A DNA stretch of 20,931 nt from assembly GCA_032718475.1 (NCBI GenBank), contig JAUCBJ010000190.1, forward strand, positions 1 through 20,931, read 5' to 3'. The DNA is from Nemertoderma westbladi (Eukaryota > Xenacoelomorpha > Nemertodermatida > Nemertodermatidae). The position numbers and the translations under genes were made by a program. Positions 1 through 9,600 of the stretch are shown here, in pieces (position 1 is the first letter of the stretch; each line of letters starts with the position of its first letter). The notes under the pieces are model-generated. The model worked only from the letters and a program-made list of their open reading frames with translations, was not told the origin of the DNA and searched no databases.

Positions 1-1
1 C

Positions 2-220
2 AGAGCCGTTACACCCCTCTCCCCGGACGTTGATGTCAATCAACCCGGTACTTCGACCGGCGGATATACCGATCGCAATCCCATACCTTCTGATGCAATC
101 ATATTGCACCCTTCACCCAGGAGTTATAGCCCTCCTAGTAAAGTGGCTCGCCCCAAAGAGAAAAGGACTCTTGCTAGCTTCAAAAAACTGCGTAAACGCC
201 GTCCGCGCAAGAAAGACTAA
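2..220 (+). CDS. C-terminal coding exon of an unidentified protein (partial)
   Basis: The frame starting at base 2 is open from the window edge to a TAA at 218-220 and gives 72 residues. The translation begins RAVTPLSPDVDVNQPGTSTG and is rich in Pro, Ser and Thr. It ends in a strongly basic tail (FKKLRKRRPRKKD), typical of a disordered tail or a nuclear-localisation/nucleic-acid-binding C-terminus. Base composition is GC-rich and drops sharply to AT-rich right after the stop, which supports a coding/3' UTR boundary. The window opens with 'cag', so an exon could begin at base 4 after a splice acceptor, but this cannot be tested here. I do not recognise the family. A different frame with an ATG at 30 is also open to 272, but its product looks arbitrary and runs into the AT-rich flank. 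Confidence 0.45.
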   Translation, partial: RAVTPLSPDVDVNQPGTSTGGYTDRNPIPSDAIILHPSPRSYSPPSKVARPKEKRTLASFKKLRKRRPRKKD

Positions 221-1490
221 CTGTTTAGAGTATTTTTGTATTTTAGAAACTGTGATTTTGTATATTTTATAGACTTAAATCCCATTTTCTGGGAGCGGTG
301 TAAAAGCTTTTGTGGGATAACTGATACGTTTGCCTTTGCTGGCCAGTTTCCCCACAGGCGCTGGAATACTCTAAAAAAGGTTTTCTAACTGTGTATATAT
401 TCCCCTCGCCCGCAAGGTACCTTTACAGGTGTTTTAACGGACATAAAAATCATTCTGCTATATACGTGTTTTAGCGGACATGGTAAGACAAAAACTTGTA
501 ATGCAACAACCACCTTTCACAGCTTAGCCGTGATGATTCATATTACGACATCTAACAGCTGGATGCTGACATGGAAACAGCCATTGGACGCGTGGTTCTT
601 TGTTTGGCTTGGGCCAATCAGGGCGGTTTTTCCTGTCGACGTGTAGCTTTTCTGCCGATCATAAGGAGAGTGTTGAGTCTTACAGCTTTTTCTTGATACT
701 TTGTTGTTATTGCTGTCTAAGCCAGAAACACCGGCATTTTTAGATGTATGATACTGCTGTACCGTAAACTGCTTGAATTATCGAAAGTATAAACTGTTAC
801 CGGCGGCGGTGTCACCTTACTTAATTAACATACTCACTTAATTTAATTGTGTTAATCATATTGTTTATACTGTTATTTTACCGTCAGTTATTAATTGTAA
901 ATATTTGTTGATGGAAATATTGCTATTTGGATAATACGGATAAATCACCCAATTCCCAAATTTCTTGATAACACTACAGGTTAGAGAGACCGGCTATACA
1001 TAACAATTGCGATTTATATTAATGTGGTGTGTATTGAATCCAATGTTATTTAGCAGACCCTACGTGAGTCAATTACTGCTCTCTTTATGTGTGATCAAAT
1101 GTACTGACTGTCGGCAGAATAGTGTGTATGATCGTGACTGGTAACAAAGTATTTCCTAAAGAATACGTTTTATACTTTAATCATCAGCAGTATCGTTGCG
1201 TTTAGTATAAGTCTTAGTTCTGTTTAAATAGATAAAGCGCCACGTCCTAAAGGAACTGTTAATATTTCCCGAAAGTCAATAATATCTGTCAGAGATTAAT
1301 TATTAACGATCTATCGAATAATACATAGGTATACACTGCAACCTTACACTGTAATAATACAATTCAAGCATCCGAATTCAGTCTCCCGGGTGTAGATCCA
1401 TCGGGTGAATGATCGCGCATGGGCTGACTTCGGCTAATGTTTTTCGTATTAGCATAAATTATTGTCGTATGCTAAAGTGGTTTTAATTAA
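221..1490. other. intergenic region, no gene seen
   Basis: AT-rich sequence with no convincing open frame. It should include the 3' UTR of the gene ending at 220. A short direct repeat is visible near 430-485, where 'gtgttttaacggacat' and 'gtgttttagcggacat' occur about 40 bp apart. Apart from the promoter-like boxes listed separately, no RNA gene, transposon end or coding exon can be supported. Confidence 0.6.
583..626 (+). promoter_or_regulatory. CCAAT/GC-box cluster, promoter-like
   Basis: An inverted CCAAT box (ATTGG, 583-587), a direct CCAAT box (614-618) and a GC box (GGGCGG, 621-626) fall within 45 bp in a locally GC-richer patch. NF-Y and Sp1-type sites clustered like this are common in animal promoters. 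No first exon could be attached to it, and the nearest + strand gene (PEBP) starts 1.7 kb downstream, so the assignment is weak and could be chance. Confidence 0.2.
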
Positions 1491-1552
1491 TTAGAAGACA
1501 TATAAAATTTGGCAGGTTAAACTGCTAAAGGTCTTCAAAAGCGCGAACAGAA

Positions 1553-1990
1553 GGGATGTTCGACAGTTAGGCGGATATGTACGACAGATAGTACGTGAGT
1601 TAAGCTGGGATGTACGACAAATAGACTGATATGTACGACATATAATACGACAGTTAGGAAGGGATGTTCGACAGTTAGGCGGATATGTACGACAGATAGT
1701 ACGTGAGTTAAGCTGGGATGTACGACAAATAGACTGATATGTACACATATAATACGACAGTTAGGAAGGGATGTTCGACAGTTAGGCGGATATGTACGAC
1801 AGATAGTACGTGAGTTAAGCTGGGATGTACGACAAATAGACTGATATGTACGACATATAATACGACAGTTAGAAAGGGATGTTCGACAGTTAGGCGGAGT
1901 TGTACGACAGATAGTACGTGAGTTAAGCTGGGATGTACGACAAATAGACTGATATGTACGACATATAATACGACAGTTAGGAAGGGATGT
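1553..1990. repeat. 108-bp tandem repeat, four units
   Basis: Units start at 1553, 1661, 1768, 1876 and (truncated) 1984, each opening with 'gggatgttcgacagttaggc'. Spacing is 108, 107, 108 and 108 bp. The 107-bp unit has lost one base, where 'gtacacatat' replaces 'gtacgacatat'. Units differ by only a few substitutions, for example 'ggcggagttg' versus 'ggcggatatg'. Inside each unit, 'gtacgaca' or a close variant recurs every 20-30 bp, so the 108-bp unit is itself built from shorter monomers. Confidence 0.93.
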
Positions 1991-2141
1991 TTTCGTACAT
2001 CCCAGCTTAACTCACGTACTATCTGTCGTACAACTCCGCCTAACTGTCGAACATCCCTTTCTAACTGTCGTATTATATGTCGTACATATCAGTCTATTTG
2101 TCGTACATCCCAGCTTAACTCACGTACTATCTGTCGTACAT
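1792..2141. repeat. 149-bp perfect inverted repeat (fold-back) of the 108-bp array
   Basis: Bases 1792-1940 are the exact reverse complement of 1993-2141, with a 52-bp spacer (1941-1992). I compared the arms base by base and found no mismatch. They share private variants of one array unit (the 'ttagaaaggg' and 'ggcggagttg' forms), so the right arm is an inverted copy of this specific unit and not of a generic array copy. The transition at 1990-1994 reads 'gatgttttcgtac'. A transcript could form a 149-bp hairpin. Confidence 0.95.
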
Positions 2142-2240
2142 CTCTGTTTATCAGCACATCAGTACATCTCAGTCTAACTGTCGTACATCTAAGCCTTACT
2201 GCCATACTAGTTGTCGTACATCTCAACCTAACTGTCGTAC
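2142..2240. repeat. degenerate short monomers continuing the inverted array
   Basis: After the perfect arm ends, related short motifs continue in the inverted orientation ('ctgtcgtacatct', 'gtacatctcagtctaactg', 'tgtcgtacatctcaacctaa'), spaced about 25-30 bp apart and clearly diverged. They appear to be an older layer of the array from which the 108-bp unit was built. Confidence 0.7.
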
Positions 2241-2254
2241 TTTCTTCGTAATTG

Positions 2255-2262
2255 TATATAAA
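2255..2262 (+). promoter_or_regulatory. TATA box of the PEBP gene
   Basis: TATATAAA at 2255-2262 lies 65 bp before the PEBP ATG. It would place a transcription start near 2285 and leave a leader of about 40 nt. A second TATATAAA at 2300-2307 is too close to the ATG to leave much leader, but could be an alternative. The box lies only about 15 bp beyond the last repeat monomer, so the promoter abuts the fold-back array. Confidence 0.45.
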
Positions 2263-2326
2263 TTGAATCTCCTGTTTTGTAAGGGTTTTGTAATTCCTTT
2301 ATATAAATGTAGTTGGTCGTAGAAAA

Positions 2327-2839
2327 ATGTTTGCATTTGATATTGCGATCGGGATATTTATTATTGTATGTTATGATATCGCCATGGTTACCTCTTTGGA
2401 GTTTCCCATAGTAACCTACAACGGCGTCGGGATTGTAGTGGACCAGCAGGACTTAACGGCCAAGAAGAACAGACTGTCTGCGGCTCCGAACGTCCAGTGC
2501 AGCTGTCTGAGAGACTGCGACTCCATGACGTTACTGATGATAGACCCTGACGCCCCCGACCCTGCGAACCCAACCGCGGCACCCTGGCTGCATTGGCTCG
2601 TGGGAAACATTCCCGGGAATAAAGTCTCGCAAGGGGAAACCTTCACTGATTACAATGGGCCAACGCCCCCAAGCGGCAGACATCGGTACGAGATTCGGGT
2701 TTACAATCAAACAGACGGCGTCTCAGATAACTTCCCGACTCCGAGCTCCAGGCGTAATTTTGATGTCGCGCAACTGGAAACTAACGTGGGTCTAACTTTA
2801 GTTAGTAAACTTACCTACACAGTGTCGGCCAACAATTAA
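2327..2839 (+). CDS. Phosphatidylethanolamine-binding protein (PEBP/RKIP family), secreted type
   Basis: 170 residues in one open frame, close to the family's usual 180-190. Family hallmarks occur in order: DPDAP at 73-77, WLHW at 87-90 (family histidine), then GPTPPSGRHRYEIRVY at 111-126, matching the conserved pocket segment with its second histidine. The C-terminal 'RRNFDVAQLETNVGLTLVSKLTY' region fits the final family helix. PEBPs bind anionic phospholipid head groups in a small pocket and can act as kinase or protease inhibitors; which applies here is unknown. Residues 1-22 are hydrophobic and look like a signal peptide or anchor ahead of the first PEBP strand. I keep the ATG at 2327 because the alternative Met20 (2384, stronger Kozak context) would remove that segment but leave the whole domain. 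Four cysteines (15, 58, 60, 64) are present. No intron is visible, and a retrocopy is possible. No clear AATAAA follows. Confidence 0.85.
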   Translation: MFAFDIAIGIFIIVCYDIAMVTSLEFPIVTYNGVGIVVDQQDLTAKKNRLSAAPNVQCSCLRDCDSMTLLMIDPDAPDPANPTAAPWLHWLVGNIPGNKVSQGETFTDYNGPTPPSGRHRYEIRVYNQTDGVSDNFPTPSSRRNFDVAQLETNVGLTLVSKLTYTVSANN

Positions 2840-3356
2840 CTATTTTTTTTATTTCCAATTATTTATTTATTTAAAGTTATTGAATATGTTATCGGTATGT
2901 AACAATATAATAATAGATGTTATTATGGAATTATATTGGCAATGGCAATTGGGTTTCAAAAATGTAGATGTATCTATTTTATACAATCCGTTGGATAAAA
3001 AGATTACTTTTATCTGAAATTAATTAGTTACATCCTATAAGCAGCATAACAGACCTATCAACTTCTCAATTAATGGAAAGAACAGGTTACAGTGGCTGAT
3101 TGATTATTTGAACAAAAACAATATACGAGAGTAAATTAACAGTTTTTCTGGCAATCAGCTGTTATTTCAGTCGATTTCCCATGGATAGGATTGGATTTTG
3201 ATAGCGTAAACAGTTGCACCCCGTCCCTCCCCACCCACCCAACCCCCCCCCCCCTCCCCACCCCCGCCGGCTATCTGGAAGGCGTAGGTCAATCAATTAG
3301 TGTCGATGTTCAAATAGGATCCCGATCTCGAAACATTTGTATCCCAACGAAAAATG

Positions 3357-3455
3357 TAATCCGTATAATTATCGAGACCTACACAAGTCTAAAATATAAT
3401 CCGTATAATTGTTTGGGTTGGTTAGATCTATCGACCTCATTCGAGACCTACACAA
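3357..3455. repeat. interspersed short direct repeats
   Basis: 'taatccgtataatt' occurs at 3357-3370 and again at 3397-3410, 40 bp apart. 'tcgagacctacacaa' occurs at 3372-3386 and 3441-3455, 69 bp apart. The pairs are in the same order and orientation, consistent with an old duplication later altered by insertions. Confidence 0.7.
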
Positions 3456-4348
3456 ATCTAACGGCGCCGGGCGCTACCTTCCAGGGGCGCAAAATTTGAA
3501 TTGTAGTGACAGTGGAATCAAAGCCAGCTGATAGTGAAGTTAGAGTAATAAAATAATTTGGAGTAGCGGGAATGGATGGTGATCAGTTATAATAGAGATT
3601 CAAGATATTTATTTTATAACAAGTGATTTTTTCGTCTTTGCATTTTTAATTTCGAATGGCAATTCATTCCATATTTCTGGGCCTGTAAATCAAGACTGTT
3701 TGTATATTTGGAATCAAACACGCGTAATGAAAAAACTTTTAGTGGATGCTGAACGAGTAGATTACTTATGAACATTGGATATTGAATTAAATAGTTTTGA
3801 AAGGCCGTCAGTTTTAGAACAATTTTTGATGTCAAACATTCAAAATTCCAGCACAAATTGTTTTTCAAGTGAAGTGGGAGAAAGTGACGTAATTAAATAT
3901 ATATGCCAGTTAATTCTTAATACATTATTATACACAATTATTATACTGTAAATACATTCCAATGTGATAATGTTTTTGTCCGTTTTGATTTAAGTTCACT
4001 ATTCCTCAATGAAATTTAAACATATTATAATTTTATTATCAGGATCGGATCCAGTTGAGGCGTCAAAAGTGAGAGTTTAAGGGGGGGGGGGGGGGGGTTC
4101 ACCTTTTGGAGACACCTCCAGTTTTTGGAGGTTTAAAAGAGTTTATATTGCATAAATACACTGAAATTATACATACATATGTATTAGTTAATTCTTTAAA
4201 CAATTTTAGAAAAAAAAAATAAAATTTGAATTTCCCGCCAATTTTATTCAAATTTTTCTGATTTTCATTCTAAATGCTAAGGCTCCTAGAATTTAAGTCA
4301 AGTTAAATTCAAATTTGGCAAGGAGCATCAGTGGGGGCTGCTTTACAG

Positions 4349-4478
4349 AACTTCTAGACAGATTTTTGAAATTTTGACCGGAAGTGTATTTTTTATTTAA
4401 AAAAATATTTTTATTTTTTTAAATTATCGGCCCAGAACACCACTTAATTTCAAGAATTCAAAATTCTGTCTAGAAGTT
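4349..4478. repeat. 14-bp inverted repeat pair
   Basis: 'aacttctagacaga' (4349-4362) is exactly complementary to 'tctgtctagaagtt' (4465-4478). Imperfect pairing continues inward through T/A-rich bases. The enclosed 102 bp is AT-rich. It could be a decayed miniature transposon or a chance AT-rich hairpin; no target duplication was recognised. Confidence 0.4.
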
Positions 4479-4720
4479 TTATTGCTCAACATCTCTAGAT
4501 CACTGTGTGAAAATTTCAAACGATTTGATGAAAAAATGACGGAGGAGTTGTATTTTGAGTGGAGCAGAAACGAGAAAAAATAATTCCGAGTAAAATGGGT
4601 TTAAAGTTTGAACCTTCCCGCTCAAAATTTCCTCTCTATTATTCTGTCAATATGTAATAATCATAGTGTGTAATATATGTATGTTAATGAAGAAGCACAG
4701 AGCTGAAATCTTCGCTACGG

Positions 4721-5290
4721 GGGTTTTCGAGGTTGCTGATTTCATTTCTAGTATCTGTTTTCATTTTTGTCAAAATCTTGTCTGTCTGTCAGACTGTCTG
4801 TCTGTCCGTCAAATTATACAAAATAATTACATGGCAAGCTACAATTTCCGCTACTGAGGTTTTTGAGGTCACTGATTTCATTTCTGGTATCTGTTTTCAT
4901 TTTTGTCAAAATCTTGTTTGTCTGTCTGTCTGTCAGACTGTCCGTCTGTCCGTCAAATTATACTGAATACTTACATAGCAAGCTAAAATTTTCGCTATTG
5001 AGGTTTTCGAGGTCGCTTATTTCATTTCTGGTATCTGTTTTCATTTTTGTCAAAATCTTGTCTATCTGTCTGTCTGTCTGTCTATCTGTCTGTCTGTCTT
5101 TCTGTCAGACTGTCTGACTGTCCGTCAAATTATACTAAATACTTACATGGCAAGTTACAATTTTTGCTACAGAGGTTTTCGAGGTCGCTGATTTCATTTC
5201 TGGTATCGATTGACATTATTGTCAAAATATTGTCTGTCTGTCTTTCTGTGTGTCTGTCTGTCTGTCAGTCTGTCCGTCAATCAGTCTATC
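4721..5290. repeat. composite tandem repeat containing a (CTGT)n microsatellite, four units
   Basis: Four units begin near 4721, 4857, 5000 and 5171 with 'gaggttttcgaggt' or a close variant. Each continues through 'gatttcatttctggtatctg', 'tttttgtcaaaatcttg', a (CTGT)n tract of different length, 'ccgtcaaattatac' and 'acatggcaagct'. Spacing grows (about 136, 143 and 171 bp), mainly because the embedded tetranucleotide tract varies. The fourth unit breaks off after its CTGT tract near 5290. The overlapping open frames here, rich in 'CLSVCLSV', are by-products of the CTGT tract. Confidence 0.85.
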
Positions 5291-5657
5291 GATGATAATA
5301 TATGTTCAAAATTATTCCAAATCTGTTTTAGAACAAATTGAAGTCACTAAAATAGTTAGATCATAAAAATTACCAAAAGACATTATTTCTTCATTAAATT
5401 AATATAAATTTTGATTTTCGATGCAATCATGCCGTAGTAAAATCGTCATATCTTAAAATCTAATCAAGCTGAGAACTAATAACTTTCATATTCGGAATTA
5501 CCATTAAATTCAACACAAAAATCGCACAAAAAAACATTTTTCACTTTTTTGACCAAAAAAAGAAAAAAACAATTTAGAATGATAGAAACATATACCTATC
5601 ACCTCTAGAAGCATGTTCGTTTGGTTCGCTCGATGAATTTTATTTACCACACTTTTT

Positions 5658-5659
<2 letters not shown>

Positions 5660-5691
<32 letters not shown>

Positions 5692-5739
5692 CACCTCCTG
5701 ATTTAGCCCCGGGCACCACTTTAGCTCTGCACGCCACTG
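5660..5739. repeat. 29-bp poly-G run with transposon-end-like flank
   Basis: A run of 29 G (5660-5688) is followed by 'caccacctcctgatttagcc' and ends in 'ctctgcacgccactg' at 5739. Read on the minus strand, this starts CAGTGGCGTGCAG, similar to the CAG-GGCG starts of hAT-like inverted ends. No matching opposite end with an 8-bp target duplication was found at 3482 or 4040. The poly-G is certain; the transposon reading is speculative. Confidence 0.45.
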
Positions 5740-6151
5740 ACACCTAACCATAACACATGGACGATTCAATTATTCGCCTATCCTACCTAAATGACTTCCT
5801 AATTCGCTAAACGGTTCGTACACAGAATGGTTCGCCCCACAATGATACAATATTCTTCAAAGATTTAAAATGTAGCCCATAACAATGTTCCACCCATAAC
5901 TCAGAAAACCATAGCATATACTTAACGGTAGGAGATCCCTATCGCTTAGACCCATCTGTGCTGTCCCTTTGCATGAGGTCATTGAGGTCTCACGTGTGCG
6001 TTAAAGAAACCTGTGGTATGGGTCACTGGTTGTTTGCGGCCGAACCGATAGTCCGTCACATTGTTGCGTCCGGTGTGGATAAAATCAAGCTCCGGTTGAT
6101 TTTTATATATTTGTGTCCGTCACTGTAGGAATATATTATACCTACGGAGGT
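5740..6151. other. noncoding, possibly 3' part of a retroelement
   Basis: No open frame is supported. If the minus-strand frame at 6152-6379 is the end of a LINE protein, this stretch would be its 3' UTR. It is GC-richer than its surroundings from about 5930 to 6110 ('catgaggtcattgaggtctc', 'ggccgaaccgatagtccgtc') and has the look of a dispersed repeat, but I recognise no family. Confidence 0.3.
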
Positions 6152-6379
6152 TCAGTCATACGAATTCATTAATACAATAGACCTGGCACACTCTACCACG
6201 AATCTTTCCGGCAAACTACTCCAAACAATAACGGTATCACGCCGAGTTAATATACGCCAGAACTCACTGGCCAACTCATTTAGTTTAAATGGACAGGCGG
6301 AATGATTGATTGAATAGTGACGGGTTGGTGAGCGTAATCGTAAGACTACACTCGTATCAATGACCGAACACACAACCAT
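6152..6379 (-). pseudogene. possible LINE reverse-transcriptase C-terminal remnant
   Basis: A 75-codon minus-strand frame ending in TGA contains 'LTRRDTVIVWSSLPERFVV' followed by 'ECARSIVLMNSYD'. The C-termini of jockey/CR1-like non-LTR reverse transcriptase proteins typically read R..VI..WN.LP..VV...S...FK..LD, and the spacing of R, W, LP, VV, S and the final D matches. No catalytic domain is visible upstream on the minus strand (6380 onward), so it would be a 5'-truncated copy, as is usual for LINE insertions. The match rests on about 10 residues and could be coincidence. Confidence 0.3.
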
Positions 6380-6690
6380 AATATGTCAGTGCCAAGAATT
6401 TTAATGATGTTGATTGTTCTTAGAATTTAGGTGGAAAAGTGAATCAAGTTATATTTATTGATGTTCCTGTACTTTAGTATATCCAAATTTATTGAATACC
6501 TTGTAACATCATTGATAGAGCCATAAAAGTTATTTCTATTGCTAGTATTATTCAAATATTTCACCTAAGTGTAACTTTATTTATTTTATCTGACATCTAA
6601 CATTTTTTCCCTGACATTAATTTATTATCGGTTGATTTATATATTGTAAATAATTAATAAAATCGAACTCAATTAATTTATAACCAAAAT
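6380..6690. other. AT-rich leader/upstream region of the myosin gene
   Basis: No open frame and no clear TATA box at a sensible distance. A pyrimidine-rich stretch ending 'gattgttcttag' near 6411-6423 could be a splice acceptor for an exon carrying the leader, but the sequence gives no way to decide. Confidence 0.35.
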
Positions 6691-9600
6691 ATGTTTAGAA
6701 GAAAATCAAACTCAAAACGATCTTCTGCTGAGGACCACGGATACACCAGTGAGTCAGCAGCCCATCACAGATCCTCCAGACACAAATACAGGGGTCACAC
6801 AGCGACGTCGCATAGCGACCACGAGGACCAAGTTAAAACTGGAAAACATTCCGCAAAGTCGAAGTCTTCATCATCCGATCGGTATAGAAATTCGAACCCA
6901 CTGGAGGATTATTTCATACCGCCATCTAACCCAAGAATATTTATCGAGAGAAATGAGAAAGGAAATAATATGTCAGGAAGTGGTGAAAGTCTAGTTAAAC
7001 CGCGCCCTGACTTAGTGCAGCACGTGAATAACGTGGTGCCACCCGACCTTCCGCCAAAGAAGACCGGGCGAGGTCACAGTAGCGATGTGGAAATGGAAGG
7101 GACTAGACGACGTACAAACAATGCAAACAGAAGAACTACTTACTATTCAGATGATGAGAGAATACGCAGCTCCGACGTAAATGGGTCGCCTGGGAGTGCG
7201 GTTGGATCACTTGACCATCTGCTTGCCGATAAACGCAGTGCCTCAATAAAGCCACGACTGGCGCCAATATTGCAATCCAATATGTTACAAACCAATAAAT
7301 CGAACCAGCAAGGCGTAGAGTATATACGGGCAACCGCCGGTGTCACCCCCTATGGACGAAACAACCATCGAAATGAACCGCCAATAAATAGTCCACAGAA
7401 ACCCGCCGTCACCAGAGCTTTCCCTTCAGATATTCGTTTTGCCGCGGTTTCTAAGGGAGTTTCGGGTTTTCAGCCGTATAAACCTCCAGGAGTTCCGCAA
7501 AGACATCATAGTGCCGACGATATCCTGGCAGCTAATCGGAGTATCGGCTCTCAACAACATCAGAAACCGGTACATATGCCATCAAACAATGCAGAAAAGG
7601 ATCAACAACATCAGAAACCGGTACATATGCCATCAAACAATGCAGAAAAGGACTATATTATTGTTGGAAATCAACGATTTTCCTATGTTAATAATATATT
7701 TGATAAAAGCGACCATAAAGATGCAAAGAATTATGATACATCAGCTTATAATTTGGGGAAACAGAGAAAGTTAAGCTCTTCTAAGAGTGTATCCAGTCAT
7801 TACTCGCAGGATGCTATCAGTAGAAGCACTACGGATTACCCAACTGTTGGGCAACAATCAGCCTCATCGATTGCATATCACTCCAGCAAACCCAATACCA
7901 CGCATGGATCTCCATTACGTCATCACAATGTTGCCATGGTAAGACCACAGAAAATAAGTGATAACATTGTGTTGAGAGGAAGTTCTGTATCATCTCAAAA
8001 TGGTCGACTTGACGATACGAGTAACTCACAATTGGGAAGAGACACACATGCCATGAGAAATATCTCCTTTCCACACAATAATGACGATGTTGCAATAGCT
8101 ACACTAGGGTCTCTAAGTGGAGGTTACCATAACACTAATGGTTATAATGTAACTACAACCGATATGGATCTTCGTGATGAACAGAGTGTATTCAGCCAAG
8201 ATGTTGAAAGTATGGCTGAAGATTTAGCGGCTCAAAAGAAAGCTTACAACAAATTACTGGAAGCATTCCGCATGTTTAGGGATGAGGATGCTTACCAACT
8301 TATAAAAGAGAAAGAGATTTCCAAAAAGCTTGCTGAAGATAATCATTCTTTGAGTAGTGAGCTTGAAGAACTTAGTAAGAAAATGTTTGAAAAACGGAAA
8401 CATGTTACCTCTCCGCTAACTATCAGTCCAACCAAATCTGTAATTGTGGAGCTAACAAAAATAACTAATAGCTTGGGTGATATATATAATAAGGTTAATC
8501 CTTTGGCCAAGAAGCTATCCGATGTTATTAATGCCAAAGGGAGCAATGTTTCCCAAACTGTAGTTCAACTACAAAACCACCTCAAGTGCATATCCGCCGA
8601 AATAATCTCTCTCAGAGGATTATTATCATCTAAGATTAATCCTCGCGATGTAAATGCAAGGAATAAAGATTCGCCTAAATCTGAAAATGTGATGAACGAT
8701 CTAATACACATGCAATGCATTCTGTCAGAAGCAAATATTGTGGATATTCTTGAGAAAATGTTCACCAATTCTCAGAATTTTATCTGGGATGGACCAGTTT
8801 TGCTAAATATTAATGGGACTTTTGATCCAGCGAATTCTGAAGCTATTCTCAGTGCTCCGCGATACAATGCTGGCGAAAATTTGGAGAAGTTGGTGTATAG
8901 ATTAGTGTCCGAATATATTGAGACAAACACTTCACAGGTGGTTATTTTGAATGGCGTCAGCGGGAGCGGAAAAACGCATCTTGCTCAGAGCATCATTCGC
9001 GTTATTTACGAACGAAATTCTAGCTGTGGAACTCACAGTGAGATTTACAAACAAATGGCAGCAGGAGTGTGCATTCTACAAGCATTCACAACCTGCCATA
9101 CTCCCACTAACTTCAACTCAAGTCGCCTTGGATTCTTTTATGAAATCCAAATGCATAAATACCAATTAATTCGAACTAAATTTAATTCATATTTCCTGGA
9201 CCAATCACGGATTACAGATCGGCCTTGGGCCGAGGGTAACTACCACATATTCTATCAGATGCTGGCCGGTCTGTCCTATGATGAACGTTCTAAGTTGCAT
9301 CTCAGTGGGTACACAGCTCAAAGTTTAACATTTCTTAAATACAAATGCGCGGATGGCTACGGGGCAGCAGTTGGAAACCCTTCAGAATCGTTTTCACAAT
9401 GGCGCCAAGCTCTCGCTAGTTTGGGAATACCGTTTGAGGATGTAACACGTGTGCTATCTGCTATAATGCTTCTAGGAAATGTCGAATTCATAGAGAGCAA
9501 CGAGACCATGGATTTGGATGTAAAGGGTCACGATGAGATAAAATCAGTGGCAGCCCTTTTAGGGGTTTCTGGTGTATCCCTCTACCGTGGACTAACAACT

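Larger units (their letters stand above)
2840..4656. other. noncoding region with low-complexity runs
   Basis: No gene is supported. It holds a 12-bp C run (3243-3254) in a C-rich patch, a 17-bp G run (4081-4097), direct repeats at 3357-3455, and a pair of 14-bp inverted arms (4349-4362 and 4465-4478) about 100 bp apart. The segment 4040-4054 ('caggatcggatccag') resembles the ends of some invertebrate DNA transposons, but no partner end or target-site duplication was found. Open frames at 3191-3499 and on the minus strand at 3614-3868 look fortuitous. Confidence 0.55.

Noticed and set aside
30-272. 80-codon + strand open frame with ATG at 30
   Set aside because: It overlaps the more plausible frame at 2-220, has an arbitrary composition and extends into the AT-rich 3' flank.
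1381-1466. tRNA or SINE-like segment ('cccgggtgtagatccatcgg', hairpin gctaat…attagc)
   Set aside because: No A/B box pair or cloverleaf could be built, and the hairpin has only 6 bp.
1491-1748. 85-codon minus-strand frame rich in 'CRTYQSICRT'
   Set aside because: It is a translation of the 108-bp tandem repeat and carries no independent coding signal.
3191-3499. 102-codon frame beginning in the C-rich stretch
   Set aside because: Its start is encoded by the poly-C region, the rest covers short direct repeats, and no domain was recognised.
3614-3868. 84-codon minus-strand frame
   Set aside because: AT-rich, no recognisable motif, and no neighbouring signals. It could be decayed transposon sequence but nothing supports that.
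4666-5295. Overlapping cysteine/valine-rich frames resembling small secreted peptides
   Set aside because: The CLSV pattern is produced by the CTGT microsatellite in all frames.
4040-5739. A hAT-like transposon between 'caggatcggatccag' and 'cacgccactg'
   Set aside because: The ends match only in CAG and a few bases, flanking 8-bp sequences ('tttattat' and 'acacctaa') are not duplicated, and no transposase is present. Using 3482 as the left end also fails.
5510-5743. 77-codon minus-strand frame with a poly-proline stretch
   Set aside because: The prolines come from the 29-bp poly-G run and no homology is visible.
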